Position numbers and translations under genes: made by a program. From Micrococcus endophyticus (GTDB lineage Bacteria; Actinomycetota; Actinomycetes; Actinomycetales; Micrococcaceae), in assembly GCF_014205115.1 (NCBI RefSeq), contig NZ_JACHMW010000001.1, positions 2,046,001 to 2,110,000 on the forward strand: 64,000 nucleotides of DNA. The letters run 5' to 3'. Below are positions 19,869-31,409 of this stretch, piece by piece. Numbering within the stretch: the stretch's first letter is position 1; each line of letters begins with the position of its first letter. The notes below the pieces were generated by a model that saw nothing but the letters and a program-made list of their open reading frames with translations, was not told the DNA's origin and made no database searches.

Positions 19869-20726
19869 GTGGCGCTGACCGGACGCACCGGCCGGTGGAT
19901 CCGCGACGACGGCACGCCCGTCTTCACGAAGGCCCGCGCCGACGCCCCCGCGCACCTCTTCGAGCGCGAGGCCGCGGGCCTGCGCGCCCTCGCGGCGGCC
20001 GGGGCCCGCGTGCCCCGCGTGCTGGGGTGGAGCGAGACCGGCCTGGAGATCGAGTGGATCGACGACGGCGGCCGGCGCACCCCGCAGACGGAGGCCGCGT
20101 TCGGCCGGGAGCTGGCGGGCCTCCACGCGGGGTCGCGCCCGGAGGCCGGCGCGCCGGACCGGTTCGGCTCGCCCGACGACGTCTCGGCCGGCTGGCTCGG
20201 CGCCTGCCCGGTGGACTACACGCCCGCGGACACGTGGGCCGAGTCCTGGGTGGGGCGCCGGATCCTGCCCCTGGCCCGCCGGGCCGCGCGGGCCGGCGTC
20301 GTGCCCGCCTCTGCGAGGGCGGACGCCGAGCGCCTCGCCGAGCTCACCGACGACTTCGGCCCGGACGCCCCCGCCGACCACCCGGGCGCGGCGGTGCTGG
20401 GGCCGGCCGAGCCGTCGTCGCTAGTGCACGGGGACCTGTGGGCCGGGAACCGGCTCGTGGACGCGGACGGGCGGTCCTGGCTGATCGACCCCAGCGCGCA
20501 CCGGGGCCACCGTGAGGCGGACCTGGCGATGATGCGGCTCTTCGGCGGGTTCGGCGAGGAGGCGTTCGCGGCGTACCGGGAGGCGTTCCCGCTCGCCGAC
20601 GGCTGGCGCGAGAGGGTGCTGCCGTACCAGGCGGTCCCCCTGCTGGTGCACGCCGTGCTGTTCGGAGGCGGGTATGGGGAGCAGGCGGCGGCGTCGCTGC
20701 GGGCGGCGGTGCGCCTGGCGTCCTGA
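19869..20726 (+). CDS. Fructosamine kinase family protein
   Basis: A 285-residue kinase of the fructosamine-3-kinase/APH fold, which phosphorylates Amadori products on glycated proteins or free ketosamines as a repair step. Seen: glycine-poor N-lobe with VFTKARADAPAHLFEREAAGLRAL, catalytic loop LVHGDLWAGNRLV and metal-binding DPS in SWLIDPSAHRGHREADLAMM. The GTG at 19869 is used because GGGAGG precedes it and the longer frame translates only repeat DNA (a MRETGGS peptide). It may form an operon with the phosphatase. Confidence 0.9.
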   Translation: MALTGRTGRWIRDDGTPVFTKARADAPAHLFEREAAGLRALAAAGARVPRVLGWSETGLEIEWIDDGGRRTPQTEAAFGRELAGLHAGSRPEAGAPDRFGSPDDVSAGWLGACPVDYTPADTWAESWVGRRILPLARRAARAGVVPASARADAERLAELTDDFGPDAPADHPGAAVLGPAEPSSLVHGDLWAGNRLVDADGRSWLIDPSAHRGHREADLAMMRLFGGFGEEAFAAYREAFPLADGWRERVLPYQAVPLLVHAVLFGGGYGEQAAASLRAAVRLAS

Positions 20727-20753
20727 GCCGGGGCCCGGACCCGGGGGCCGGAA

Positions 20754-20842
20754 GGCTCCCGTTTCCCGCACGAAAGTGCCCGTGGAGGCTCCCGTTTCCC
20801 GCACGAAAGTGCCCGTGGAGCCTCCCGTTTCCCGCGCGAAAA
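20754..20842. repeat. Family A tandem array, 3 copies at 33-bp period
   Basis: Minus-orientation copies at 20754-20776, 20787-20809 and 20820-20842, separated by a conserved 10-bp TGCCCGTGGA-type linker. The array fills the whole gap between two convergent stop codons (20726 and 20845). The third copy has one change (GCGCGAA). Confidence 0.92.
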
Positions 20843-20844
20843 GG

Positions 20845-21780
20845 TCAGGCGTCGGGGGCGAGGGCCTCGCGGAGCCGGGCGGCGACGTCGGGCCTCAGGG
20901 CGCCGCGGGCCTCGGCCCGGTCGGCGGTGGCCCGGGCGAGCGTCTCCCAGACGGCCAGCACGTCCGCGGGCATCCCGTCGGCCACGAGCTCGGCGAGCGT
21001 CTCGCGGTGCGCACGCACCGTCTCGACGTCGCCGCGGGCCACCGGGCCGGTGAGGGTGCCGTCGCCGTCCGCGAGCGCGTTCTCCAGCGAGGCCGCCATC
21101 AGCGGGCGCAGCAGCCGCTCTGTGTCCGTCACCCCGATGCCGCGCAGCAGCTGCGCGGCCTGCGCCGTCAGCGTGACCAGGTGGTTCGAGCCGTGCGAGA
21201 GGGCCGCGTGGTAGACGCCGCGGTCGGCCTCCTTGATGACCACGGGCTCCCCGCCCATCTCCACCGCGAGCGCCTGCGCCACGGGCAGCACCACGGGGTC
21301 CGCGGTCACCCCGAACACGCAGTCCTGCAGGCGGGCCAGGTCCAGGCTGAGGCCGGTGAACGTCATGGCCGGGTGCAGGGCGATCGGGATGGCCCCGTGC
21401 GCGCGCACCGGGTTCAGCGCGCCCACGCCGTGCCGTCCGGAGGTGTGCACCACGAGGTGCCCGGTCTGCACGTGCCCGGCGGCGGCGAGCCCGGCCACGA
21501 GCTCGGGCAGCACGTCGTCCGGGACGGCGAACAGCACCATCTCCGAGCGGCGCAGGATCTCGGGGATCTCCAGGACGGGCGCCTCGGGCAGCAGCGCCTC
21601 CGCGCGGGTGCGGGAGGCCTCGGAGACGGCGTGCACGCCGGTGATCGTGTGCCCCGCGTTGCGCAGGGCGGCGCCGAGCACCGCGCCCACGCGGCCCGCG
21701 CCCACCACCCCGACGCCGAGGCGTCCGGGCCGCTGCGTGGGGTCGGTGGGGTCCAGGGTCAGGTCGAGTCCGCCGGTCAT
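20845..21780 (-). CDS. Rossmann-like/DUF2520 NAD(P)-binding protein
   Basis: A 311-residue oxidoreductase-like protein. N-terminal Rossmann fold GVGVVGAGRVGAVLGAALRNAGH, then the DUF2520 part with IALHPAMTFTG, FGVTAD and DRGVYHAALSHGSNHLVTLTAQA. The family resembles ketopantoate or pyrroline-carboxylate reductases and lies next to panC in most actinobacteria, suggesting a pantothenate-linked role that is not proven. It overlaps the upstream PH-domain gene by 4 bp (ATGA) and ends the fol operon here. Confidence 0.88.
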   Translation of the reverse strand: MTGGLDLTLDPTDPTQRPGRLGVGVVGAGRVGAVLGAALRNAGHTITGVHAVSEASRTRAEALLPEAPVLEIPEILRRSEMVLFAVPDDVLPELVAGLAAAGHVQTGHLVVHTSGRHGVGALNPVRAHGAIPIALHPAMTFTGLSLDLARLQDCVFGVTADPVVLPVAQALAVEMGGEPVVIKEADRGVYHAALSHGSNHLVTLTAQAAQLLRGIGVTDTERLLRPLMAASLENALADGDGTLTGPVARGDVETVRAHRETLAELVADGMPADVLAVWETLARATADRAEARGALRPDVAARLREALAPDA

Positions 21781-23579
21781 GGTCGCTCCTCGTGGCTCGT
21801 GCGGGGCTCCGGGTCAGTGCCCGCGACACCCCCCGCGGGGGCGGCGGGCCGGGCGACGCCGGCGCGCGCCAGCTCCTCGCGGCCCACCTCGGTGGCGGCC
21901 ACCTCGCGGGTGCGCTGCTCGAAGCGGGCGAGCTCCTCGGGGCGCATCCAGCGGTCGCGGTCGGCCAGGCGGCGGGAGACGGCGGCGTGCCGGGCCTCCT
22001 CCGCGAACAGCTCGAGGGCGACCGCCTCGTCCAGGTCCGGCAGGACGGCGTGGCCGCCGGCCGTGCGCACGTGCACCGTGGCCAGGCGCAGGCGGCGCTG
22101 GACGGGGCCCTGGTCCAGGGCGGCGGTCTGCACGCGCTCGTGCTGGAGGGTCTGCAGCACGCGGTTCCAGCGTCCGCTGCGCACCACCAGCAGGGCCCGC
22201 GTCGTCGTGAAGCCCCGGCGCCGCCAGGCGAACCAGTTGAACCACCAGCGGCCGCGGTGCGGGATGTGGTGGAAGCCGCCCTCGGTCCCCGAGCCGTGCA
22301 GGCCCAGGTGCATGAGGCGGGCGGGGGTGAGGCCCTCGGCCTCGCGGGGGTCGCCGTCGAGGCCCGGGTCCGGGGCGACCACGGTGAGCACCCGCAGCAC
22401 GTCCTCCCACGTGCCCACGGGCAGCGCGGTGCTGCGCTTGCCGGCGGCGTCCTCGCCGTAGCCGGCCACGGACACCTTCACCCGGTGCCAGCCGAACGGC
22501 CGCCAGAACAGCGGCTGGCTCACGGTCACGCCCTGCACGCGGCCCGGCGGGACGGTCTGGTGGGTGGTCTCGGTGAGGCCGTGGCGCAGGCGCAGCCCGT
22601 CGGCGGAGCGGCGCACCTGGAAGCCCCAGCCGCCGTTCAGCCCGGACCACGCCTGGCCCACGACGGCGAACGCCAGCGGCAGGCCCCAGGCCACCACGAT
22701 CGGCGTCAGGGAGGTGTCCTCGCCCTCCAGCCACGTCCCGGGGGCGAGCGCGAAGAACAGGCTCGTGCCCAGCACCACCACGAGGTAGACCGCCACCGTG
22801 CCGGCCACGCCGCCGGAGAGCAGCACCGAGCCGATCAGCCGGCCGGAGGGCACCCGGAGCATGAGCTCGCCCTCGTCGTCTGCGCGGCGGGCCAGGCCCG
22901 GGCCGGACGACGACGGCGCCGCCCCCTCCGGCGCGTCGGCGCGGGGGGTCGTGGGATCGGCGTCGGCGCCGGGCATGACTCCCGGCATCACTCCGGCGGC
23001 CGCGTCCGCGCCCTCGGCGATCCGCGGGGCGGAGGCGGGCCCGACGAGGACCCCGGAGGCACGGTCGAGGATCTCCCGGCGGACCTGCTCCGCGCGGGCC
23101 TTGGGCAGGAAGGACAGCTCGAGCGCGGACTCGCCGCCGTCCGCGGCCTCCACCTTCACCACGGCCAGGCCCAGCAGCCGGGCCACGAGCGGGTGCTGCA
23201 GGTCCACGGCCTGGATGCGGTCGTACTTCATCTGCCGGCGGGTGCGGAAGAGCCAGCCCTGCCGCAGCTCGATCTGGTCCTCACCGATCCGGAACCGGGT
23301 GAACCACCACGAGAAGAAGAAGGCCAGGCTGACCAGCAGGGTCACGCCCAGCAGGATCCCGCCGGCCACCAGCAGGCTGCCCTCGCCCTCGCCGGAGCCC
23401 CCGCCCGCGCCCGCGCCGAACCGGCCTGCGGCGAAGTCCTCCACCGCGTTGCGGCCCAGGAAGAACAGGATGAGCAGCAGGAACGTCCAGCCCCGCACCC
23501 ACGGGGAGGCTGGATGGACGCGGGCCCAGCCGTCGTCGTCCGCCGGGCACGTCGCGGGGACGGGCGCGGCGGCGCTCAC
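21777..23579 (-). CDS. PH domain-containing membrane protein (YdbT-like)
   Basis: A 600-residue protein with paired membrane helices near residues 25-45 and 65-90, again around 290-310 and 330-355, each pair followed by a bacterial PH (DUF304/bPH_2) domain: YDRIQAVDLQHPLVARLLGLAVVKVEAADG first, then VPPGRVQGVTVSQPLFWRPFGWHRVKVSVAG and ERVQTAALDQGPVQRRLRLATVHV. Three PH copies are visible. The GTG start overlaps the neighbouring stop. YdbS/YdbT pairs protect cells against secreted sublancin-like bacteriocins in Bacillus; here the role is unknown. Confidence 0.88.
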   Translation of the reverse strand: MSAAAPVPATCPADDDGWARVHPASPWVRGWTFLLLILFFLGRNAVEDFAAGRFGAGAGGGSGEGEGSLLVAGGILLGVTLLVSLAFFFSWWFTRFRIGEDQIELRQGWLFRTRRQMKYDRIQAVDLQHPLVARLLGLAVVKVEAADGGESALELSFLPKARAEQVRREILDRASGVLVGPASAPRIAEGADAAAGVMPGVMPGADADPTTPRADAPEGAAPSSSGPGLARRADDEGELMLRVPSGRLIGSVLLSGGVAGTVAVYLVVVLGTSLFFALAPGTWLEGEDTSLTPIVVAWGLPLAFAVVGQAWSGLNGGWGFQVRRSADGLRLRHGLTETTHQTVPPGRVQGVTVSQPLFWRPFGWHRVKVSVAGYGEDAAGKRSTALPVGTWEDVLRVLTVVAPDPGLDGDPREAEGLTPARLMHLGLHGSGTEGGFHHIPHRGRWWFNWFAWRRRGFTTTRALLVVRSGRWNRVLQTLQHERVQTAALDQGPVQRRLRLATVHVRTAGGHAVLPDLDEAVALELFAEEARHAAVSRRLADRDRWMRPEELARFEQRTREVAATEVGREELARAGVARPAAPAGGVAGTDPEPRTSHEERP

Positions 23580-24088
23580 AGCCCCGCCAGCCGGGCCTGG
23601 CCGCGCGCCATGAGGACCTCGCGCAACTCGTCCGCGGTCTCGCGGGGCAGGCCCTCGAGGGTGACGTCGGACCCGGAGGCCGCGGTATTGAGGGTGAGGG
23701 TCTGCAGGCCGAACCGGCGCAGCAGCGGGCCGTCCGAGACGTCCACGTACTGGAGGCGGCCGTAGGGGACGGCGTGCACGCTGCGGAACAGCAGGCCCTC
23801 GCGCCACAGGACGTCGTCCTCGCGCTCGGCCCAGCCCATGGCGCGCACGCGGCGCGGGATCAGCACGAGGTCCACGAGCCAGGAGACCACGACGATCGCC
23901 GGCAGCCCCCACGCAGTCCACGCCCACAGGCCCTCCCAGGGCCCGAGGAGCTTGAGGACCAGCGGCACGCTGAACACGACCAGCCAGATCAGGTGACCGA
24001 TGCTCGAGGAGATCAGCTTCACCGGGGTGAGCTTCGGCGAGGCCGGCGCGAACGTCACGCCGGTCAGGTCAATCCCGGGCACGGGCAT
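23576..24088 (-). CDS. PH domain-containing membrane protein (YdbS-like)
   Basis: A 170-residue partner of the downstream YdbT-like protein. Two membrane helices (about 28-48 and 55-77) are followed by one bacterial PH domain, VHAVPYGRLQYVDVSDGPLLRRFGLQTLTLNTAAS. The ATG has GAAGGAGG immediately upstream and is preferred to an earlier start in an Arg/Pro-rich extension. It overlaps the DUF3180 gene by 20 bp and the next gene by 4 bp. Confidence 0.88.
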   Translation of the reverse strand: MPVPGIDLTGVTFAPASPKLTPVKLISSSIGHLIWLVVFSVPLVLKLLGPWEGLWAWTAWGLPAIVVVSWLVDLVLIPRRVRAMGWAEREDDVLWREGLLFRSVHAVPYGRLQYVDVSDGPLLRRFGLQTLTLNTAASGSDVTLEGLPRETADELREVLMARGQARLAGL

Positions 24089-24602
24089 AGCCTCCTTCGG
24101 TCTCGGGGCGGGGCGCTCGTCCGCGGCCCGCGGTCCCATCCTCCCCGCGGCCGCCCTCGGCCGCATCCCCCTCCGGGGGGATCCGGCACCAGCGCTCCAC
24201 CACGAGGCCCACGGCCAGCAGCACCAGGCCGCCCGCCGTCTGCAGGGCCGCCTCCCGCACCGTGGGCGCCCCCGCGCCGGCCCGGGCCGCCACCTGCAGG
24301 GCCACGCCCGCGTGCCAGCCGGCCAGGGCGGCGCCCGCGAAGCCGGCGGCCTGGCCGAGCACCAGGGTGCGCGCCGCCGCGATCGGGTCCATCCGCGCGG
24401 CCGGCGGCTTCTCCCGGTCCCGGCGCACCCGCCAGCCCAGCACCAGGCACAGCACGGACACCGCGGCCACGGTGATCAGGCCGCTGCGGCCCACCACGGG
24501 CGCGCCCCAGCCCAGCGACGGCGCGGCGAGCCCGGCCAGCCAGCCGAGCAGCACGGCGGCCGCCACCGCGACCACGGTCCACCACGAGCGCAGCGCGATC
24601 AC
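24069..24602 (-). CDS. DUF3180 family membrane protein
   Basis: A 177-residue protein with four predicted membrane helices (about 8-26, 34-52, 80-100, 120-140) and a disordered acidic tail. DUF3180 proteins sit directly after folK throughout actinobacteria (Rv3605c position); function unknown. The GTG overlaps folK by 4 bp. The RMDPIAAARTLVLGQAAGFAGAALAGWHAG segment is the conserved core. Confidence 0.88.
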   Translation of the reverse strand: MIALRSWWTVVAVAAAVLLGWLAGLAAPSLGWGAPVVGRSGLITVAAVSVLCLVLGWRVRRDREKPPAARMDPIAAARTLVLGQAAGFAGAALAGWHAGVALQVAARAGAGAPTVREAALQTAGGLVLLAVGLVVERWCRIPPEGDAAEGGRGEDGTAGRGRAPRPETEGGYARARD

Positions 24603-25258
24603 GGGGCCGACCCGTCGATCGCGTCCCGGCCCGGCGCGCGCGGGGCGCGGGGACGCACGGGGACGACGTCGTCCCGGCCGGCGAGCAGCCGATGCCGCTC
24701 CGGCTCGGCGCGGCGCACCCCGGGGGAGTCCGCGGCGAGCGCGGCCAGCTCGGCCACCGGCCGGCCCGCGAGCACGGCGTCCGGGTCCAGCCACAGCCAG
24801 GGCAGCAGCACGAACCCGCGCTCGGCGGCGCGGGGGTGCGGGAGCGTGAGGTCCGGGTGGTCGCTGACGAGGTCCCCGTAGGCGATCACGTCCACGTCCA
24901 GCGTGCGCGCGCCCCAGCGGACCTCGCGGCGGCGGTGGTGCTCCTGCTCGAGGCGGTGCGCCACGGCGAGCAGCTCCCACGGCGCGAGGTCCGTGCGCAG
25001 CGTGACCACCTGGTTGAGGTAGTCGGGCTGGCCCGGCGGCCCGCCCACGGGCGCGGTGACGGCCCGGGGCGAGGCCTGGACGTCCGTGACGTGCGGCAGC
25101 GCGGACAGGGCGGCGACGGCGGCGTCGAGGGTCTCGGCGGGCTCGCGCAGGTTGGCGCCGAGGGCCAGCACGGCCGCCACGGGCTCCGCGGGACGGGCAC
25201 CGAGCGCCGGCGTGGGCGCCGGGTCCTCGGCCGGGTGCCGCCAGTCCACCCCGCTCAC
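24599..25258 (-). CDS. folK: 2-amino-4-hydroxy-6-hydroxymethyldihydropteridine diphosphokinase
   Basis: A 219-residue cytosolic enzyme that pyrophosphorylates hydroxymethyldihydropterin for folate synthesis. Seen: VLALGANLREPAETLDAAVAAL, the YLNQVVTLRTDLAPWELL segment, EVRWGARTLDVDVIAYGD with the two catalytic Asp, and LTLPHPRAAERGFVLLP. About 28 extra N-terminal and 45 C-terminal Arg/Pro-rich residues lengthen it relative to E. coli. It overlaps folB and DUF3180 by 4 bp on either side. Confidence 0.95.
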   Translation of the reverse strand: MSGVDWRHPAEDPAPTPALGARPAEPVAAVLALGANLREPAETLDAAVAALSALPHVTDVQASPRAVTAPVGGPPGQPDYLNQVVTLRTDLAPWELLAVAHRLEQEHHRRREVRWGARTLDVDVIAYGDLVSDHPDLTLPHPRAAERGFVLLPWLWLDPDAVLAGRPVAELAALAADSPGVRRAEPERHRLLAGRDDVVPVRPRAPRAPGRDAIDGSAP

Positions 25259-25635
25259 GCGAGGTCCCCCCGGGTGCGGTGCACGGTGACGGCTGCGTCC
25301 GCGAAGTCGTGCGGGATGGGCGCCTGGGGCTTGTGCACGGTGACCTCCACGGCCTCCACCACGGGCTGCTCCGCGAGCACCGCCCGCGCGATCCGCTCCG
25401 CCAGGGTCTCGATCAGGTCCACCGGCTCCCCGGTGACCAGACGGACCACCGTGTCCGCGACCTCGGCGTAGTTGGCGGTGCGGGCGAGGTCGTCCCCCGC
25501 GGCGGCCGGGCCGGCGTCGAGGTGGAGGACGACGTCCGTGACGAACGGCTGCCCGTCCCGGCGCTCGTGGTCGAAGACCCCGTGGTGCCCCACGGCGGAC
25601 AGCCCGGCCAGGCGGATGCGGTCCCGGGCGCTCAC
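25255..25635 (-). CDS. folB: Dihydroneopterin aldolase
   Basis: A 126-residue enzyme that splits dihydroneopterin to hydroxymethyldihydropterin and glycolaldehyde. Seen: RIRLAGLSAVGHHGVFDHERRDGQPFVTDVV with the substrate-binding Glu, LARTANYAEVADTV, and the catalytic-lysine region VTVHKPQAPIPHDFADAAVTVHR. It overlaps folP and folK by 4 bp, so the four fol genes are one coupled unit. Confidence 0.96.
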   Translation of the reverse strand: MSARDRIRLAGLSAVGHHGVFDHERRDGQPFVTDVVLHLDAGPAAAGDDLARTANYAEVADTVVRLVTGEPVDLIETLAERIARAVLAEQPVVEAVEVTVHKPQAPIPHDFADAAVTVHRTRGDLA

Positions 25636-26546
25636 GGCAGCACGTCCTGGGAGACGGGCTCACCCGGGGCGTGCGCCCCGGCCCAGGCCGCGGCGGTGCG
25701 GACGGCGTCGGCGCTGGCGCGCACGTCGTGCACGCGCACGCCCCACGCGCCCTGGGCGGCGGCGAGGGCGGAGATCGCCGCGGTGGCGGCGTCGCGCGCG
25801 GCGGGCGGGGCCGGGGCGCCGTCGTCGTCCGCCAGCAGGGTGCCCAGGAACCGCTTGCGCGAGGCGGCGACGAGCACCGGGTGGCCCATGGCGCGGAGCC
25901 ACTCGAGGCCGCGCAGCAGCTCCCAGTTCTGCTCGCCGGCCTTCGCGAAGCCCAGGCCCGGATCCACGATCAGCTGCGCGGGCTCGACGCCCGCGGCGAG
26001 GAGGCGGCCGGCCACGTCCCGCAGCTCGCACACGACGTCCGGGACGGTGTCCTCGTAGACGGCCAGCCCGTCCATGGTCTGCGGGTTCCCGCGGTTGTGC
26101 ATGAGGATGTACGGCGCGCCCGACGCGGCGATCAGCACCGGCATCTCCGGCTCGTGGGCGAGCCCGGAGACATCGTTGACGATCACCGGCCCCAGCGCCA
26201 GGGCTGCCCGGGCGGTGGCGGTGTGGCGCGTATCCACGGAGACGACGACGTCCTCGGCCAGCAGCGCCTCGATCACGGGCAGGATGCGCGCCTGCTCCTC
26301 GGCCGGCGGCACGGCGCGGGCCCCGGGGCGGGTGGACTCGCCGCCCACGTCCACGATGTCCGCGCCGTCCGCGACCATGCGCCGGGCGTGCTCGACGGCC
26401 GCGCGGACGGTGGCGTGCTCCCCGCCGTCCGAGAACGAGTCAGGGGTGACATTGAGGATGCCCATGACCAGGGTCCGGTCCGCGGGCAGCCGCCCCAGCA
26501 GGGCGCGGTTCGCCTCCCGCGCCGCCGCGTCGATGCTCTCGTCCAC
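25632..26546 (-). CDS. folP: Dihydropteroate synthase
   Basis: A 304-residue TIM-barrel enzyme joining pterin pyrophosphate and p-aminobenzoate; the sulfonamide target. Seen: VMGILNVTPDSFSDGGEH, VDVGGESTRPGA, VNDVSGL, LIVDPGLGFAKAGEQNWELLRGL and ASRKRFLG. All conserved loops are intact. The GTG at 26546 follows GGAGGAGG. It lies 26 bp after folE. Confidence 0.97.
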   Translation of the reverse strand: MDESIDAAAREANRALLGRLPADRTLVMGILNVTPDSFSDGGEHATVRAAVEHARRMVADGADIVDVGGESTRPGARAVPPAEEQARILPVIEALLAEDVVVSVDTRHTATARAALALGPVIVNDVSGLAHEPEMPVLIAASGAPYILMHNRGNPQTMDGLAVYEDTVPDVVCELRDVAGRLLAAGVEPAQLIVDPGLGFAKAGEQNWELLRGLEWLRAMGHPVLVAASRKRFLGTLLADDDGAPAPPAARDAATAAISALAAAQGAWGVRVHDVRASADAVRTAAAWAGAHAPGEPVSQDVLP

Positions 26547-26572
26547 GTGTCCTCCTCCGCCGTCGGTGGTCC

Positions 26573-27268
26573 TCAGCCTTGCATGATGAGGCTCATCGCC
26601 TCGGAGCGCGTGGACGGATCCCGCAGCTGGCCGCGCACCGCCGAGGTGACGGTCTTCGCGCCCGGCTTGCGCACACCGCGCATGGACATGCACATGTGCT
26701 CGGCCTCCACCACCACGATCGCCCCGCGCGGGGCCAGGTGCTCCATGAGCGCCTCCACCACCTGCGTGGTCAGCCGCTCCTGCACCTGCGGACGCCGCGC
26801 GTACAGCTCCACCAGCCGGGCCAGCTTGGACAGGCCCGTCACCCGGCCCTCGGCCGAGGGGATGTAGCCGATGTGCGCCGTGCCGTGGAACGGCACCAGG
26901 TGATGCTCGCACGTCGAGTAGAACGGGATGTCCTTGACCAGGACGAGCTCCTCGTGCGCGATGTCGAACGTGGTGCCCAGGACCTGCTCCGGGCCCTGGT
27001 GCAGGCCCGCGAAGAACTCCGCGTACGCCTTGGCCACCCGCTTCGGGGTGTCCTGCAGGCCCTCGCGGTCAGGGTCCTCGCCGATCGCCAGCAGGATCTC
27101 GCGCACCGCCGCCTCGATGCGGGGCCGGTCGATCGCCGTCGAGTCCGGGTCGAACGTCCCGGGCACCCCGGCCGCGGGCGTCGACGCCGTGGGGGCCGCC
27201 GCGCTGCCGTCCGCCGCCGCGGGCACCGGGCCGCGGGCGGCGTCGTCGTGGTGGGTCTGCTCCGTCAT
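26573..27268 (-). CDS. folE: GTP cyclohydrolase I
   Basis: A 231-residue zinc enzyme converting GTP to dihydroneopterin triphosphate, first step of folate synthesis. Seen: [23 protein letters not shown] (Cys and His zinc ligands), [23 protein letters not shown] and the C-terminal [19 protein letters not shown]. The first 35 residues are an Ala/Thr/Pro-rich disordered extension. It follows ftsH by 17 bp. Confidence 0.97.
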   Translation of the reverse strand: MTEQTHHDDAARGPVPAAADGSAAAPTASTPAAGVPGTFDPDSTAIDRPRIEAAVREILLAIGEDPDREGLQDTPKRVAKAYAEFFAGLHQGPEQVLGTTFDIAHEELVLVKDIPFYSTCEHHLVPFHGTAHIGYIPSAEGRVTGLSKLARLVELYARRPQVQERLTTQVVEALMEHLAPRGAIVVVEAEHMCMSMRGVRKPGAKTVTSAVRGQLRDPSTRSEAMSLIMQG

Positions 27269-27285
27269 GCCAGCCTCCTCGGCGC

Positions 27286-29376
<2,091 letters not shown>

Positions 29377-29578
29377 GGTCCCTCTGCTCTCCCGGTCGGA
29401 CTGTCGTCGTGGGGTCTCGCCCCACCGGACGGACCGTCCCGTGGAACACCTCTGCGACCCGGTGCCGTGGCGCGCGGGGGCGCCGTGCCCGGGGTCACTG
29501 CCCCACCGTACCGGCCGAGCGGACACGCGAGGCGACCGGGCCGCCGTCGTTCGCCGCCGGTGGACAGTGCCGCGGGGC

Positions 29579-29638
29579 GCGAGGGGGCCCGTCCGCCGCA
29601 GACGCGCGGCGAGGGGGTCCGTCAGCTGTAGACGTGCG
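29579..29638. repeat. Tandem 30-bp duplication at the 3' end of hpt
   Basis: Two adjacent 30-bp units (29579-29608 and 29609-29638) agree at 25 of 30 positions. The right unit contains the last codons and stop of hpt; the left is a diverged non-coding copy just beyond the stop. Confidence 0.6.
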
Positions 29639-30173
29639 GGGCGAGGGTGCCCACGAAGTCCAGGTTGCGGTACTTCTCCGCGTAGTCGAGGCCGTAGCCC
29701 ACCACGAACTCGTTGGGGATGTCCCGGCCGACGTACTTGACGTCGATCTCCACCTTCATGGCGTCCGGCTTGCGCAGCAGGGTGCAGATCTCCACGGACG
29801 CCGGGCCGCGGGACTCCAGGTTGGCCTTGAGCCAGGAGAGGGTCAGGCCGGAGTCGATGATGTCCTCGACGATCAGCACGTCGCGCCCGGTGAGGTCCGC
29901 GTCGAGGTCCTTGAGGATCCGCACCACGCCGGAGGACTTCGTGCCGGAGCCGTACGAGGAGACGGCCATGAAGTCGATCTGCACGTGCGAGTGCAGGGCG
30001 CGCGTGAGGTCGGCGACCACCATGATCGCGCCCTTGAGGACGGCGACGATGAGCAGGTCCTTGCCCTCGTAGTCGCGGTCGATCTGGGCGGCCAGGTCCT
30101 TGACGGTCTCCTGCACCTCCTCGCGGCTCATGAGGACGTGGGTGAGATCGTTCTGGACATCCTGTGCGTCCAT
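29622..30173 (-). CDS. hpt: Hypoxanthine (guanine) phosphoribosyltransferase
   Basis: A 183-residue purine-salvage enzyme making IMP/GMP from the bases and PRPP. Seen: PRPP-binding [17 protein letters not shown], the flexible-loop serine-tyrosine region [26 protein letters not shown] and the base-binding [22 protein letters not shown]. Full length for the family. It lies between tilS and ftsH, the actinobacterial norm. Confidence 0.97.
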   Translation of the reverse strand: MDAQDVQNDLTHVLMSREEVQETVKDLAAQIDRDYEGKDLLIVAVLKGAIMVVADLTRALHSHVQIDFMAVSSYGSGTKSSGVVRILKDLDADLTGRDVLIVEDIIDSGLTLSWLKANLESRGPASVEICTLLRKPDAMKVEIDVKYVGRDIPNEFVVGYGLDYAEKYRNLDFVGTLAPHVYS

Positions 30174-30224
30174 GCGGCGCCGCTCCTGGGGGTTCTGCTG
30201 GGGATGGGTCCTCCGCCGGCGGCC

Positions 30225-31409
30225 TCAGGGGCGGGCAGCCCGACGGACGATCTCAAGCATGGCACACCCCCGCCCGCCGCGCAGGGCCGATTCCGGCCCC
30301 GCGAGACCACCGTCACCCCCCTCGCCTGGGCCCCCGCTGTGACGACGCCTCACTTCCACCCCACCGGGCAGCTCCACGGGCCCCGCGGACCCCCCGGCGC
30401 CGGGGTCGGCGGGCACGGCGAGGGCGTCGACGGCGAGGGTCCGCTCGCGGGTGGGCCGGGGTCCGCCCGCCTCGACGACGGCCAGCCCCAGCACCCGGTG
30501 CCGCACCGCCGGGGGCAGGGCGGCGAACGCGGCCAGGTCCAGGCGCACGACGGCGTCGCCCCGGCCCGGCGCCCGGCACTCCGCGAGCGCGCGGGCGGCC
30601 CACTGCTCCAGCGCCGCGGCGTCCTCCGCGGCGATCGCGGCCGTGCGCACGAGCCCCTCGCGCACTCCCGGCCCGAGCCCGTCCGCGGGGTCCTCGAGCG
30701 CGGGCAGCACGCGGGTGCGGACCCGCGAGCGCAGCAGCGCGGGGTCGGCGTTGTGGGGGTCCTCCCACCACCGCACGCCGGCCCAGCGGCAGATCGCCTC
30801 GGCGTCGGCGCGGGTCAGCCCGAGCAGCGGCCGGGCGAGGGCCGCCCCTCCCGGCAGCGCGCCCGCGGCGGGGATGCCCGCGAGTGAGCGGGTCCCGGAG
30901 CCCCGGGCCAGGCCGAGGAGCACCTGCTCGGCCTGGTCGTCGGCGGTGTGGGCGGTGAGCACCACGCCCGCGCCGGCCTCTCGGGCGGCGTCGGCGAACG
31001 CTCCCCGACGGGCCCGGCGGGCGGCGGCCTCGGGCCCGTCCCCGGCCTCGCGCACGGCCACGCGGCGCACGAGCACGGGCTCCAGCCCCAGGGTGCGGGC
31101 CACGCGGGCGGCTGCCTCGGCCACGTCGGCGCTGCCGGCCTGCAGCCCGTGGTCCACGACGACGGCGCCCACCGGCCCCAGCGCCGCCCCGGCCCGGGTG
31201 CCCCGCAGCGCGGCGGCGGCCACCGCGAGCGCGCAGGAGTCCGCGCCACCGGAGAGGCCGATCAGGGCGCCGCCGTCGTGCGCGGCGAGGACGGGGCGCA
31301 GGGCGGCCACGGCCCGGTGCAGGGGCTCCGGCCAGCGACCCCGGGGCGGCCAGGACTCCAGGGCGGGCGGCGCGGCCGACCCGCTCGGCACCGGCTCAGG
31401 CCTGGGCAC
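30225..31409 (-). CDS. tilS: tRNA(Ile)-lysidine synthase
   Basis: A 394-residue PP-loop ATPase that attaches lysine to C34 of tRNA-Ile(CAU), converting its specificity from AUG to AUA. Seen: PP-loop [57 protein letters not shown] (the HxxDDQAET-type motif with Gln-Val here) and [12 protein letters not shown]. The substrate-binding C-terminal domain is short, as in actinobacteria. The GTG start overlaps the zincin gene by 14 bp. Confidence 0.95.
   Translation of the reverse strand: MPRPEPVPSGSAAPPALESWPPRGRWPEPLHRAVAALRPVLAAHDGGALIGLSGGADSCALAVAAAALRGTRAGAALGPVGAVVVDHGLQAGSADVAEAAARVARTLGLEPVLVRRVAVREAGDGPEAAARRARRGAFADAAREAGAGVVLTAHTADDQAEQVLLGLARGSGTRSLAGIPAAGALPGGAALARPLLGLTRADAEAICRWAGVRWWEDPHNADPALLRSRVRTRVLPALEDPADGLGPGVREGLVRTAAIAAEDAAALEQWAARALAECRAPGRGDAVVRLDLAAFAALPPAVRHRVLGLAVVEAGGPRPTRERTLAVDALAVPADPGAGGSAGPVELPGGVEVRRRHSGGPGEGGDGGLAGPESALRGGRGCAMLEIVRRAARP

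Noticed and set aside
20754-20842. CRISPR array
   Set aside because: Units are tandem with a conserved 10-bp linker rather than unique 30-40-bp spacers, and there are no cas genes.
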